This document shows, piece after piece, positions 37,809 through 47,524 of a stretch of 64,000 nucleotides of DNA (positions are counted from its first letter, which is position 1; each line of letters starts with the position of its first letter). Both the position numbers and the translations under genes were made by a program. The notes below the pieces were generated by a model, which was given only the letters and a program-made list of their open reading frames with translations, searched no databases and was not told the DNA's origin. The stretch is from Acinetobacter towneri DSM 14962 = CIP 107472 (lineage in GTDB: Bacteria; Pseudomonadota; Gammaproteobacteria; Pseudomonadales; Moraxellaceae), in assembly GCF_000368785.1 (NCBI RefSeq), contig NZ_KB849691.1, positions 135,835 to 199,834 on the forward strand, given 5' to 3'.

Positions 37809-40800
37809 ATGGCGATTCATGTCATACAAAGCCAACGTATAGAAGTTTTAGTCAATGAAATGCTGAAAACCATACGTCAACCGACATCGAATCCGCTTCA
37901 GGTGCTACAAACCCAGCATTTTATTGTGCCTTCAGTGGCAGTAGAAAAGTGGCTGACGGAAAAAATAGCCGAGCAAAAAGGCATTAGTGCCAATACTGAA
38001 TTTCATCATCGTATTCGTGCCTTTCAATGGGCCGCTTATCAGGCAGTTTTAGACGATAAAGATCGGGTGCGTCAGGCAAATATTCCGCGTATTGTGATGC
38101 AATGGCGTGTGTTTTATGACTTACAACCGTGGATACAACACGAACAAAACCCACTTCCTGCCGAGCATGCTTTACATCGTTTGATTCAGCGAATTTATGA
38201 CAGCGCAGAGCAATTGTCACAGGGTTTAGAAAAGCAGCTCAAAAAGCAAAACATGCTGTATTGGGTGGCAGATAAAGTTTCACGTTTATTTAGCAATTAC
38301 ATGGTTTATCGTGGTTTTTGCCAAAAAGGCTGCGAGGGTGTCTGCCAATGTCAAAGCAATTGGTTAGCGGTTTGGGGACAGCAGAAACGCCTGAACTTAA
38401 AGCAGCAAATTTATATCCCTAAAAACTTTGAGAGCGAAGAAGAAAAACAAGCGGCATTGGAAATAGCCGCATTTACTCAAGAGCAAGCCGAAGAATTAGA
38501 GCAATGGCAAAGTTGGTTGTGGTTGCATATTTTTCATGCAGATTTTGAAAAAATGCAGGAGATTGACCTGCAGTTTTGGCAAGCCTTGGGCGAGCCTGAA
38601 AATCCAAATTCGTGTATTAACAAATTACCCAAACAGTTGGTGATTTTTACCTTATTGGATTTGCCGCCAAGTCAGTTGCTGTTTATCCGCCGTTTGGCGC
38701 AGTATATGGATATTTTTATTCTGCATTACAACCCATCGCAAGAATATTGGGCAGACATGGTCGATCCTAAGTGGAAATTAAACATGGATGCGCGAATCAA
38801 AAGTCGTTTTATTCGTGAGATGGAAAGTCAAAATAAAACCGTAAGTGATGATGATATTGCTGCATATATCAAAAAATATAATGGCGAATTTAATGCCGAT
38901 ATGCGCGAGTCACATCATCCTTTGCTGACACGCTTTGGTAAACAGGCACGTGATCACTTTTCTTTATTGGCGGCGTTGTCAAGTGGTGATGAAGGCGAGT
39001 GGTATGATCTTTTCCCTGAAGAAGAGCCGCAGCATTTACTGGGTAAAATTCAATCGGATGTATTGAATTTGGTTGAGCCAGTCGCGCAGGCGTATGACTT
39101 AGATCCTGCCGATGAGTCATTGCAAATTCATGTGTGTCATTCAAGTTTACGTCAGCTTGAGGTACTTAAAGATCGTTTAATTGCATGGCTAGGACAAGAT
39201 GACAGCCGCCAAGCCAGTGATATTTTGGTGTTGAGTCCGAAACTCAAAGAACAAGAATCTTTAATTCGCAGCGTATTTGCTGCACCGCCAAGTGAACGTG
39301 ATCTCTATCAGAAAGGACAACAAAAATCACAGCAGAATCAAGCCGCTTTAGGGCATCAACTCAGTCAAGATAGTGTGTATTTGCCTATTCAAATAGCAGG
39401 TATCAGCTCTTTAGATATTCACAATGCTTGGCGTGCGGTGGTTGGGCGTATAGCGTTGGTACAAGGACGTTTTAGCTTTGAGGAGTTTGGTGACTGGTTG
39501 AGTTTAGCTGCCACACAACAGCGTTATGCCTTGAATTTAAACAATATTGAGCGCATGAATGAGTTGTTGGCCAATGCAGGTTTTAAACGTGGTTTAGATG
39601 CCGAGCATTTAAAACGCAGCCTGAGTGCAGATGATCAAGATTATCGGTTCAGCTTAAAGTTTGCTTTAGATCGTTTGGCTTTGGGCGTTGCAGTGCCAGA
39701 GCATTGCGTGGTTCAGCACACTTTAAGTTATGCCGATGTGCAAAGTAGCGATTTTGAATTGATTTTTAAACTGGTTCAAATTTATCAGGATTTTGCACAG
39801 CGCCGTGATTGGCTAATTCAGCATGAATTGGGGCAAGCCAAAACGGTGGAATATTGGCTTAAACAACTGATGCAAGACCTGAGTGAGTTTCAGGATGCAG
39901 GGGTAGATGTGTTGGCATCGGTGTTTAGTTTGGTGCAAAAACATGACCGTATGCTGACCTTAGCCAGTTATTTTGATGTGCAGTCGGGTCAAGATTTGCG
40001 TCATTTAAGCTTACCGCTGGATTATATTCTGCAAGAAATTTCAGCCCAGCTCGAAACCCAACTCGAACAAGCCAGTCCATCGGGCGCCATTACCTTTAGC
40101 CAAATTGGTGCAATTCGTCCACTGCCGTATAAGCTGATTGTGATGCTGAATTTGGACAATGGCGTGTTCCCAAGTCGTGACCAGCAATTGGCTTTTGATT
40201 TGATGCAATTATTAAAACCACAACTGGGAGATCGTTCACGCATTGAGGATGATCAAGGGGCATTTTTAGATAGTTTATTGTTGGCGCAAGACAGTGTTTG
40301 GTTATTTTATAACGGTTTTGATGTCAGTGATGGCGAGGTGCGCGATCCATCCGTGCTGGTGCAGGAATTTGTGCAGCATTTGGAGTTGATTGTGAAACAT
40401 CCCGATGAAGCTAGCGATTCACGCTTAAATTTGAATGGTGTCGAGATTCCCGCACAATTGAAATCTCTTTATCACTTACATAGTTTGCAACCTTTTGATC
40501 AACTGCGTTTTGCCGAAAGCCGTGAAGTTCGCTTTAAAGATCAATGGTATCGGGTTGCCAAACAAATGCAGCAAGAAACCACACCACGCGAAGCATGGTT
40601 TGGTGAATATCCATTATTGCCACAAGACGTGGTGGTACTCGACAGTATGCAATGGATTCGAGATGTGTGTTTCCCTGCGCGTGCCTATTTAAAAGCGATT
40701 GGGGTCGAAAATTTACAATCCGACACTGCTGCAATGAACCACGAGCCACTGATTTTAAATGGCTTGGAAAAATATAGTGTGCGTGATTTTTTACTCCAAC

Positions 40801-41549
40801 ATGGCACGCAAGATGCAGAAAGCTTGTTGCAAGATACCTTGCCTGTGGGTAAAACCTTAAATGCCACGTTTCAAACGGGACTGCAAGAACAGCAATATTT
40901 ACGTGACACACTCCAGCAATTTGCAGATGAGGCAACCGCAACAACGCAACAGCTTTGGAAAATGAATCCGCATCTGCATATCCGTATTCAAGTGCCTGAA
41001 CAGCCGACAAAGCTTTGGTGTAGCGTGGTGGCAGCGAGTGCCAGACCAAGAAAATATGCCGAAGTGTGGTTGGAATATTTGTTTTGGGTGGCCTATCAGA
41101 ACACAGAACATCAAGATTTAGAGCGGATTGTGGTGTGTAAAGATGCGGTGATTCATTTTGCCAATATCAATGCACAGCAAGCACACGAGTATTTAGCCCA
41201 GTGGTTTGAGTTCTGGAAACACGCACAGCAATATCCTGTGTTATTGCCTGCGGCTTTAGTTTTAAAAATGAAAGATAAAAAAGAATTTGAAATCCAATGG
41301 GATGAAGCTCAGTCCGATCAGGTTTTGAACATGGAAAGCTTCGTAAAACATTGGCATGACGGTGCTAGGAGGAGCTTTATTGATGAAAGTGAGAAAAATC
41401 ACCCAGACTGGTCATTTATTTTTCAAGACAGTGAAACTGAACCGTTGTTGATTGAGGCATTTCAGCAATATAGCCATCGACTGTATCAGCCCATCATTGA
41501 AAATTATGAATCTGCGAAAAATCTTCAAAAACAAGGGGAATCTGCGTGA
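37809..41549 (+). CDS. recC: Exodeoxyribonuclease V subunit gamma (RecC)
   Basis: The Chi-recognising, inactive-helicase-like subunit of RecBCD. 1246 residues, somewhat longer than E. coli RecC (1122). The N-terminus (IHVIQSQRIEVLVNEML, then FIVPSVAVEKWLTEKIAE) and central QIGAIRPLPYKLIVMLNLDNGVFP are typical; the latter is the degenerate motif IV-V region. DSVWLFYNGFDVSDGE follows near residue 830. The C-terminus has the nuclease-like fold lacking catalytic residues. Its stop overlaps the recB start (GTGA). AAAGGA precedes the ATG. Confidence 0.96.
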   Translation: MAIHVIQSQRIEVLVNEMLKTIRQPTSNPLQVLQTQHFIVPSVAVEKWLTEKIAEQKGISANTEFHHRIRAFQWAAYQAVLDDKDRVRQANIPRIVMQWRVFYDLQPWIQHEQNPLPAEHALHRLIQRIYDSAEQLSQGLEKQLKKQNMLYWVADKVSRLFSNYMVYRGFCQKGCEGVCQCQSNWLAVWGQQKRLNLKQQIYIPKNFESEEEKQAALEIAAFTQEQAEELEQWQSWLWLHIFHADFEKMQEIDLQFWQALGEPENPNSCINKLPKQLVIFTLLDLPPSQLLFIRRLAQYMDIFILHYNPSQEYWADMVDPKWKLNMDARIKSRFIREMESQNKTVSDDDIAAYIKKYNGEFNADMRESHHPLLTRFGKQARDHFSLLAALSSGDEGEWYDLFPEEEPQHLLGKIQSDVLNLVEPVAQAYDLDPADESLQIHVCHSSLRQLEVLKDRLIAWLGQDDSRQASDILVLSPKLKEQESLIRSVFAAPPSERDLYQKGQQKSQQNQAALGHQLSQDSVYLPIQIAGISSLDIHNAWRAVVGRIALVQGRFSFEEFGDWLSLAATQQRYALNLNNIERMNELLANAGFKRGLDAEHLKRSLSADDQDYRFSLKFALDRLALGVAVPEHCVVQHTLSYADVQSSDFELIFKLVQIYQDFAQRRDWLIQHELGQAKTVEYWLKQLMQDLSEFQDAGVDVLASVFSLVQKHDRMLTLASYFDVQSGQDLRHLSLPLDYILQEISAQLETQLEQASPSGAITFSQIGAIRPLPYKLIVMLNLDNGVFPSRDQQLAFDLMQLLKPQLGDRSRIEDDQGAFLDSLLLAQDSVWLFYNGFDVSDGEVRDPSVLVQEFVQHLELIVKHPDEASDSRLNLNGVEIPAQLKSLYHLHSLQPFDQLRFAESREVRFKDQWYRVAKQMQQETTPREAWFGEYPLLPQDVVVLDSMQWIRDVCFPARAYLKAIGVENLQSDTAAMNHEPLILNGLEKYSVRDFLLQHGTQDAESLLQDTLPVGKTLNATFQTGLQEQQYLRDTLQQFADEATATTQQLWKMNPHLHIRIQVPEQPTKLWCSVVAASARPRKYAEVWLEYLFWVAYQNTEHQDLERIVVCKDAVIHFANINAQQAHEYLAQWFEFWKHAQQYPVLLPAALVLKMKDKKEFEIQWDEAQSDQVLNMESFVKHWHDGARRSFIDESEKNHPDWSFIFQDSETEPLLIEAFQQYSHRLYQPIIENYESAKNLQKQGESA

Positions 41550-44500
41550 ACTCATCTAGCCCATTCCCAATTTGTTATGACCCAATTCAAGAGATGCAAT
41601 TTAAAGGCTTGCATTGGATTGAAGCATCGGCAGGTACAGGAAAAACCTATACTTTATCTAGTTTGATGGTGCGGATTTTCCTGAAAGATTATTTGCCTAA
41701 TCAGGTGATTGCGACCACATTTACCCGTGCCGCAGCAGCCGAGCTAAAAAGTCGTATTCGTGCACGTTTGCTTGAAACCCAACAATATATCGATCAGTGT
41801 TTAAACCAGTCTTTAGATCAGCGTGCCCTTGCAGAGAAAATTACACAACTACAAGACCCTTTACTCAAACATATTTTGCAGAAATATCGTTTAAAACTGG
41901 ACTATGCCAGTTCACGTTTGAAGTTGGTGATTGCACAACTCGATGAATTATTTGTCGGAACGCTGGATAGCTTTAGCCAAAAATTATTGCGTGAATTTTC
42001 CTTTGAAAGTGGCAAAATTGAGCGCGCCAATATTACTGACCAAGCATCGGTCTATACCGAACAATTGGTGCATGATGTGCTGCGTGAATGGATTCAGGCA
42101 CAGCCTCAGCATGTTGTGGACTATATGCTGTTATGTGGGCGGTTGAAATCTGCAGCCGATTATGAGGGGTTGGTCAATACCAGTTTGAATTTTGCATCGG
42201 CAGAGATTCAGGGCATAGATCAGGCACAGTTGGAGGTTCAGGATTTAGCAGAGGCGTTGCAGAATTTAGCCAGTATCAACATCACGCAAATTGAAGAATT
42301 AAAAGAATATTATGATGGTGAATATAGTTTTAATTTTTCCCATTATGTCGCGGGGAGTGACAAGAAGGGGTTGCAGCCACTATTTACAGAAGCTTTGCCA
42401 AAACTGATTGAAAAAATTAAGCATAATCCTTTAGAACATTATTTTAATTCACACCTTGCTGAATTGTTTAATGCGGTCTTTGCACTATATTTGAATCAAG
42501 ACGGTAAGCTCAGAAAATCTATTTTTAACAAAGCGAAAGCGCCATGTACGCAAGAGGTGCAAGATGCTTTTTTTGATCATCCTGTAATCCGAAAAATTAA
42601 AGCAGTTGTGGATGCCAAACTTAATTTTGAGCGTCAAATTGAATTGGTGGATACCAATTTAAAATTCTATTTGGTACAACACGTCAAGCAGCGTTTACCG
42701 CAACTTTTACAGCAAAAAGGGGAAACCACTTTTGCCCAACAAATTCGCAGCTTAGCCGAAGCGTTGCAGGGCGAACGTGGGCAGCGTTTTGCGCAGTTTG
42801 TGCATACCCGTTATCCACTGATTTTGGTGGATGAGTTTCAGGATACTAACCAAGATCAAGACGACATGCTGGCGCAAATTTGGCGTAATCCGAAGTGGTA
42901 TGCGCGCGGTTGCATGATTATGGTGGGCGATCCTAAGCAGGCGATTTATGGTTTTCGCGGTGGCGATATGCTGACCTATAACAATGCCCGTGATGACGTG
43001 CTGAAAAAGCAAGGTCGCATTTATTCACTCAGACAAAATCATCGTTCAGTGAAAGAGTTGGTCTGTGTGGTGGATGAGTTATTTCAACGCCAACCCGCTT
43101 TTGGTGAGAAAGTGATTTATGAACCTGTCATTGCAGGTTCACGTCCTCATCCTGCTTTAATGGATCGGCAACAGGCCAATCCCGCACCGCTGCGTTGGGT
43201 AACGGTGGAACATGATCAGGATGAGTCCATTCAAATTGCACGAAAAATTCGCGAGTTATTAAATCAAGGCATTGCAGGCGATTTATATTTTGATCACTCT
43301 TCAGGCAAAGTCGCTTTACAAGCCGATGATATTGCCATTTTATCGACCAGTCATCAAAAGCTTGATCAAGCCCAATACGAGCTTGAACGGATTGGAATTC
43401 AGGTCAATAGAAGTAGTCAGCGCAGTGTTTTTACAGGCTTTTTAGCCAAAGATGTGGCGGCAATTTTAACTGCAATTTTACATCCTTATGATGAAGCCAA
43501 GGTCAAGCGTGCCTTACTGACACGTTTATTGGGTTATAACCTGCAACAGTTGATTGAACTTGAGCAACAGGGGTTAGGTCAGTTTATTTATGACTTCGAC
43601 TGCATTCGGGAAATGTGGGTCAATAAAGGCTTTTTAACCGCATGGAATTACTGCCTGAACTTATTTAAAATTTGGGAAAATTTGGTGGCAAAACGCAGTT
43701 TTGACAATGAACGGCATGTGGTGAATTTACGCCATTTAACCGAATTGCTAAGTCGTCAAAGTGAACGCCATCAAGGGGCTTACATGCTGTATTACTGGTA
43801 TTTACAGCAAGTTGAATCACCTGCCAAACGCGATTGGGAAATTGAACGAAAACTTTCTAATGCGGCAGGCGTGAAATTGATGACCATTCACCAGTCCAAA
43901 GGCTTGGAGTTTAAAGTCGTATTTTTGATGTCGGCAGATCAGCCACCTATATCTGACAAGTCTGCTTTGGTGTTTGCAACGCAGGAAGAGCAAGGCATTG
44001 AGCAACGTATCATTGCCATTAAACATAAAGACATAGATGCCACAACAACGAAGCAACACAGTGAGCGCCGTTTGGCAGAGTTGAATCGCCTTTGGTATGT
44101 GGCACTCACCCGTGCCAGTTATCGGGTCTATGCGATGCTAAAACAGCCTACGCCTGCAAAAGAAGGTAAAAAAGAGGCTGCACCAAAATCTGCTGGTTTA
44201 AATGTCTGGCGTTTACAAGCGCCAAGTTCAGCAGAAATTGCAGCAGCATGGAGCTGTGATGAAGCACCTCTGACACAATTGGCGGCAGCATTACAACTCG
44301 AACAAGTGCAAGAAATTAAGATTGAAGCTGCAGATTTTCCGCAGCGTCGCTTTTATCCACGAACCAAAACCAGTTTTAGTGGCTTGGCACAACATTTACC
44401 TGCCGCCATGCGTAGCGATACTTTGGCATTGGCAAGCGAGGAGCAGGCTGCTGCTGCCGACGAAATCAATCAGGAACCTGTCGAAACGGAACAGGAAATC

Positions 44501-45313
44501 GTACAGGTGGCTCAACCGATTGCATGGATCAAAGCTAATTTTCAGCGTGGTACTCAAGCGGGGAGTTTTTTACATAAACTCTTTGAATATATCGACTTTC
44601 AAGCCAGTCATGATGACATTTTTGAAGAAGTCAAACGCCGTTTTCATAACGACAAAGAGTTTAATTCAGATGTGTTATTGGTAGATTTGATTGCAAAACT
44701 CGACACTGCCAAAGGCAGCGCGACTGTGCAGGAAGCAGATATTTTTGCGCACATGACCGAGTGGCTGAAGGATGTGTTGAATACTCCTTTACACGATACT
44801 TTCCAGCTTTCCGCCTTATCTACTGCACATTATTTATCAGAGTTTCCATTCTATTTGGCGTTGGCAGATCAGCGCTTATTTACTCAAGCAATTCAGCAAT
44901 TGTTTGAAGATGCGGGACATCCTATTCAAGATTTAAATGAAGCCGCTACTGCGCGTTATCTGACAGGCTCAATTGACTTGGTTTATTTTGATGGGCAGTG
45001 TTATCACATTGCCGACTATAAGAGTAATTATTTGGGTGCCGATCAGCGCGATTATGAAAAAACCAACCTTGAACACAACATGACCCAATCGAGTTATTGG
45101 TTACAAGCGGCCTTGTATTTGGTGGCGTTGCACCGTTATTTGGGCAGTCGTTTGCAAGATTATGATATTCGGCAACATTTGGGTGGAGCCAGTTATTTGT
45201 ATTTGCGTGGTATGCAGGGGCAAGCAGGGCAAGGGGTTTGTCATTGGCGGCCAGATGCGGAATTTATTCTGCAACTAGATCAAATATTGGGTTACTTTGA
45301 ACTTAAAAAATAA
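41546..45313 (+). CDS. recB: Exodeoxyribonuclease V subunit beta (RecB)
   Basis: The 3'-5' helicase and nuclease of RecBCD (1255 residues, GTG start overlapping the recC stop by four bases). Walker A EASAGTGKT is at residues 26-34. Further helicase motifs are TFTRAAAAELKSRI, LILVDEFQDTNQDQD, VGDPKQAIYGFRGGD, MTIHQSKGLEFKVVFL and LWYVALTRA. The C-terminal RecB nuclease motif is present (GSIDLVYF then HIADYKSNYLG, D-x-D-YK), so nuclease activity should be intact. A Pro/Lys-rich linker and an acidic segment lie before the nuclease domain. Confidence 0.97.
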   Translation: MNSSSPFPICYDPIQEMQFKGLHWIEASAGTGKTYTLSSLMVRIFLKDYLPNQVIATTFTRAAAAELKSRIRARLLETQQYIDQCLNQSLDQRALAEKITQLQDPLLKHILQKYRLKLDYASSRLKLVIAQLDELFVGTLDSFSQKLLREFSFESGKIERANITDQASVYTEQLVHDVLREWIQAQPQHVVDYMLLCGRLKSAADYEGLVNTSLNFASAEIQGIDQAQLEVQDLAEALQNLASINITQIEELKEYYDGEYSFNFSHYVAGSDKKGLQPLFTEALPKLIEKIKHNPLEHYFNSHLAELFNAVFALYLNQDGKLRKSIFNKAKAPCTQEVQDAFFDHPVIRKIKAVVDAKLNFERQIELVDTNLKFYLVQHVKQRLPQLLQQKGETTFAQQIRSLAEALQGERGQRFAQFVHTRYPLILVDEFQDTNQDQDDMLAQIWRNPKWYARGCMIMVGDPKQAIYGFRGGDMLTYNNARDDVLKKQGRIYSLRQNHRSVKELVCVVDELFQRQPAFGEKVIYEPVIAGSRPHPALMDRQQANPAPLRWVTVEHDQDESIQIARKIRELLNQGIAGDLYFDHSSGKVALQADDIAILSTSHQKLDQAQYELERIGIQVNRSSQRSVFTGFLAKDVAAILTAILHPYDEAKVKRALLTRLLGYNLQQLIELEQQGLGQFIYDFDCIREMWVNKGFLTAWNYCLNLFKIWENLVAKRSFDNERHVVNLRHLTELLSRQSERHQGAYMLYYWYLQQVESPAKRDWEIERKLSNAAGVKLMTIHQSKGLEFKVVFLMSADQPPISDKSALVFATQEEQGIEQRIIAIKHKDIDATTTKQHSERRLAELNRLWYVALTRASYRVYAMLKQPTPAKEGKKEAAPKSAGLNVWRLQAPSSAEIAAAWSCDEAPLTQLAAALQLEQVQEIKIEAADFPQRRFYPRTKTSFSGLAQHLPAAMRSDTLALASEEQAAAADEINQEPVETEQEIVQVAQPIAWIKANFQRGTQAGSFLHKLFEYIDFQASHDDIFEEVKRRFHNDKEFNSDVLLVDLIAKLDTAKGSATVQEADIFAHMTEWLKDVLNTPLHDTFQLSALSTAHYLSEFPFYLALADQRLFTQAIQQLFEDAGHPIQDLNEAATARYLTGSIDLVYFDGQCYHIADYKSNYLGADQRDYEKTNLEHNMTQSSYWLQAALYLVALHRYLGSRLQDYDIRQHLGGASYLYLRGMQGQAGQGVCHWRPDAEFILQLDQILGYFELKK

Positions 45314-45355
45314 CGCTAAGTCAGCTTATCGACTTAATAAAACAATTGCTTATCC

Positions 45356-45376
45356 TGTGGATAACTTTGAGGATAA
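45356..45376 (-). promoter_or_regulatory. Perfect DnaA box plus near-match at the recD start
   Basis: TGTGGATAA at 45356-45364 is the exact complement of the DnaA box TTATCCACA. TGAGGATAA at 45368-45376, twelve bases on, has one mismatch. TTATCC at 45350-45355 also makes an inverted repeat with GGATAA. The cluster lies just before the GTG start chosen for recD. Confidence 0.6.
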
Positions 45377-45380
45377 CTGT

Positions 45381-47165
45381 GTGGAAAACAAGCATATTCA
45401 CTTAAATTCAGCTCAAACGCCAATGCAGGCGTGGATGGATTACCTATGTCAGCCGCCATTTAGCAATGTCACTTTTGATGCTTCAGCGCAAATTTTGATG
45501 CAACAGGTACTCGATGCTATTCAGCAAGGGGATAGCTGTATTCCTGCAACCGCAGAACAAGTGGCGGCATTGCAACATTTGCACATGAACTTGCAGCGTA
45601 GCGCTTTAAATCCTGATCCACAAATTGCACCGTTTGTATTTGATGGGCAGCGTTTGTATTTGTATCGCTACTGGAAACTGGAACATCAGGTTGCTAGCGA
45701 TATTTTACGGATTCAGGCGCAGCCGCCTTTGTCCTTTGAATTACAAGCCGAACAGCTTAATTTATTGCAAGATCCACAGCAGCAAAAAGCGTTACAGACT
45801 GCGGCAACTCAAAGTTTAAGTATTATCACTGGTGGGCCAGGTACAGGAAAAACCTATACTTTGGCGCATATTGTTGCGGTGCTTAATCAAGCTTTACCCA
45901 ATATTCGGATTGCGATGGCTGCACCAACAGGCAAGGCAGCACAGCGGATGCAGGAAGCCTTGCAAAATGCTTTGAATAGTCAAGCTTTACAAGCGTTTAA
46001 TGTCGATGCCTTGCGTCAATTACAACCTGTGACGTTGCATCGTTTATTGGGTCTGGGCAATACAGGCAAGCCACGTTTTCACGCCAAACAACCTTTACCT
46101 TATGACGTGATTGTGGTCGATGAAGCGTCGATGCTGGATTTAAGCCTGTCACAGATGTTATTGGCTGCCATTCCTGCGCAGGCACGTTTAATTCTGTTGG
46201 GCGATGCCAATCAATTGGCTTCAGTCGATGTCGGTACAGTATTGGCCGATTTACAGCAAGTGCCTGAACTCGCAAATAACCGTGTCAATTTAGTGACCAC
46301 ACGTCGTTTTGCTGAAGGTGCAAAAATTGGTGCAATAGCGAAGTTTATTCAGCAAGAACATTCTCCTGCAGAGGTTTTGGCTGATTTTGAACAGCAAGTC
46401 GTAGCAGCAGGTGAATTAAAGCCAATTCAATTTAAGCAAGTTGAAATAGATGCCTTACAACTGCAATATCTGCCTCAGCAAAATGGGCAAATTTCAGTGG
46501 AAGATTTAGCACATTATTATGATCAGCTGATGTATGGTTATCAGGCTTATGTAGCGGTATTAAAAGCACATACTTTGGGCTTGGAACAATCAAGTACAGC
46601 ATTTCAAGCGCATGTTGAGAATGTGGTGAATGTATTTGATGATTACCGTATTTTAACCGCAATTCGTCATGGTCATTTGGGTTTACAACAACTGAATTTG
46701 CAGATTGAAAAACGCTTGTTGCAACAGTTAAAACAAACCAAACATGGCGATTGGTATGCAGGACGCCCCGTCATGATGACCTATAACGATTATCAACTGG
46801 GGTTGTCGAATGGTGATATTGGCATCTGTTTTATGCGAGAGCAGAATGATCAGCGCCAGTTTGAAGTATATTTTCCAAGTTTAAATAAGTGGGTGCCTGC
46901 AACACGCTTACCTAAAAATATTGAAACCGCATTTGTACTTACTATTCATAAATCGCAAGGTTCTGAATTTACTCATACAGCTGTGGTGTTGGATGCTGCG
47001 GCAAAAAACTTGCTGAGTAAGGAGCTGATCTACACTGCCATTACCCGTGCTAAAAAAGTCGTAAGTTTGTTGGTTGATGCGCAAGCTTTGCAGCAAGCTT
47101 TGATGATTCGTACCCGTCGCAGCAGTGGTTTATTAGCCAGAATTAATGACGCTTTGGATTGTTAA
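45381..47165 (+). CDS. recD: Exodeoxyribonuclease V subunit alpha (RecD)
   Basis: The 5'-3' SF1B helicase of RecBCD. The GTG at 45381 is preferred because GAGGA lies seven bases upstream; the frame stays open back to a TTG at 45297 inside recB (28 more residues), and an ATG at 45426 is also possible. From 45381 it has 594 residues. Walker A GGPGTGKT is at about 151-158. Later motifs are AAPTGKAAQRM, VIVVDEASMLDLSL, LLGDANQLASVD, RPVMMTYNDYQLGLSNGD and FVLTIHKSQGSEF, followed by YTAITRAKK. Complete RecBCD is therefore encoded in the order C-B-D. Confidence 0.95.
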   Translation: MENKHIHLNSAQTPMQAWMDYLCQPPFSNVTFDASAQILMQQVLDAIQQGDSCIPATAEQVAALQHLHMNLQRSALNPDPQIAPFVFDGQRLYLYRYWKLEHQVASDILRIQAQPPLSFELQAEQLNLLQDPQQQKALQTAATQSLSIITGGPGTGKTYTLAHIVAVLNQALPNIRIAMAAPTGKAAQRMQEALQNALNSQALQAFNVDALRQLQPVTLHRLLGLGNTGKPRFHAKQPLPYDVIVVDEASMLDLSLSQMLLAAIPAQARLILLGDANQLASVDVGTVLADLQQVPELANNRVNLVTTRRFAEGAKIGAIAKFIQQEHSPAEVLADFEQQVVAAGELKPIQFKQVEIDALQLQYLPQQNGQISVEDLAHYYDQLMYGYQAYVAVLKAHTLGLEQSSTAFQAHVENVVNVFDDYRILTAIRHGHLGLQQLNLQIEKRLLQQLKQTKHGDWYAGRPVMMTYNDYQLGLSNGDIGICFMREQNDQRQFEVYFPSLNKWVPATRLPKNIETAFVLTIHKSQGSEFTHTAVVLDAAAKNLLSKELIYTAITRAKKVVSLLVDAQALQQALMIRTRRSSGLLARINDALDC

Positions 47166-47189
47166 GTAAAACTGAATAAGAGATGGTTT

Positions 47190-47207
47190 TGTACGAAATG
47201 GCTTACA
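47190..47207 (+). promoter_or_regulatory. GacA-type operator upstream of sRNA candidate 1
   Basis: TGTACGAAATGGCTTACA matches the GacA activating sequence TGTAAG-N6-CTTACA at 11 of 12 fixed positions. CGAGAAAT follows at 47214-47221 and a weak -10 (CAAGAT) at 47238-47243, at the same spacing as in the second unit. Confidence 0.6.
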
Positions 47208-47249
47208 TTGATTCGAGAAATTTGCGCATAGAGATTTCAAGATCTTTTT

Positions 47250-47413
47250 GAGAAGATGACTTCACATAAAAAGCTCAATAGGGATAGTTGAGCATAATCG
47301 CAGAATAATAACGATAAATGTCGAAAGACAGCGAACTGACAGGACGTGAGTGAGAAGAGGAAACTTACAGCCGCTAAGCCTTGTAGTTTTGGGAGAGACT
47401 ACAGGGCTTTTTT
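47250..47413 (+). ncRNA. Candidate RsmX/Y/Z-like (CsrA-sequestering) small RNA 1
   Basis: About 164 bases; the 5' end is inferred from operator spacing and the 3' end from a terminator. GGA motifs occur in predicted loops: GCTCAA-TAGGGATAG-TTGAGC (47273-47293), ACTGAC-AGGAC-GTGAGT (47335-47351, one G-G mismatch) and the terminator loop with GGGAG. AGGAA at 47358-47362 is single-stranded or weakly paired. A GAAA tetraloop hairpin TGTC-GAAA-GACA lies at 47320-47331. The terminator is AAGCCTTGTAGT/ACTACAGGGCTT (47376-47409) plus a T-run. No protein frame with a ribosome site is evident. CsrB-type RNAs bind CsrA through such loops; activity here is inference. Confidence 0.6.
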
Positions 47414-47462
47414 ATGCCTGTAAGTTTGGGTGATTTGCAAAATGCTGACAATGCTTACCTGT

Positions 47463-47480
47463 TGTAAGAAAAAGCTTACA
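47463..47480 (+). promoter_or_regulatory. Perfect GacA-type operator upstream of sRNA candidate 2
   Basis: TGTAAGAAAAAGCTTACA fits TGTAAG-N6-CTTACA at every fixed base. CGAGAAAT follows at 47489-47496 and TAGTAT, a plausible -10, at 47513-47518, placing the operator centre about 53 bases before the expected start, as for Pseudomonas rsm genes. Confidence 0.7.
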
Positions 47481-47524
47481 AACAGATACGAGAAATACGA
47501 CTTCTTTCACTTTAGTATTGTGGC

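Noticed and set aside
45297..45380. TTG at 45297 as the recD start
   Set aside because: It lies inside recB without a clear ribosome site, whereas GTG 45381 has GAGGA at proper spacing; kept as an alternative only.
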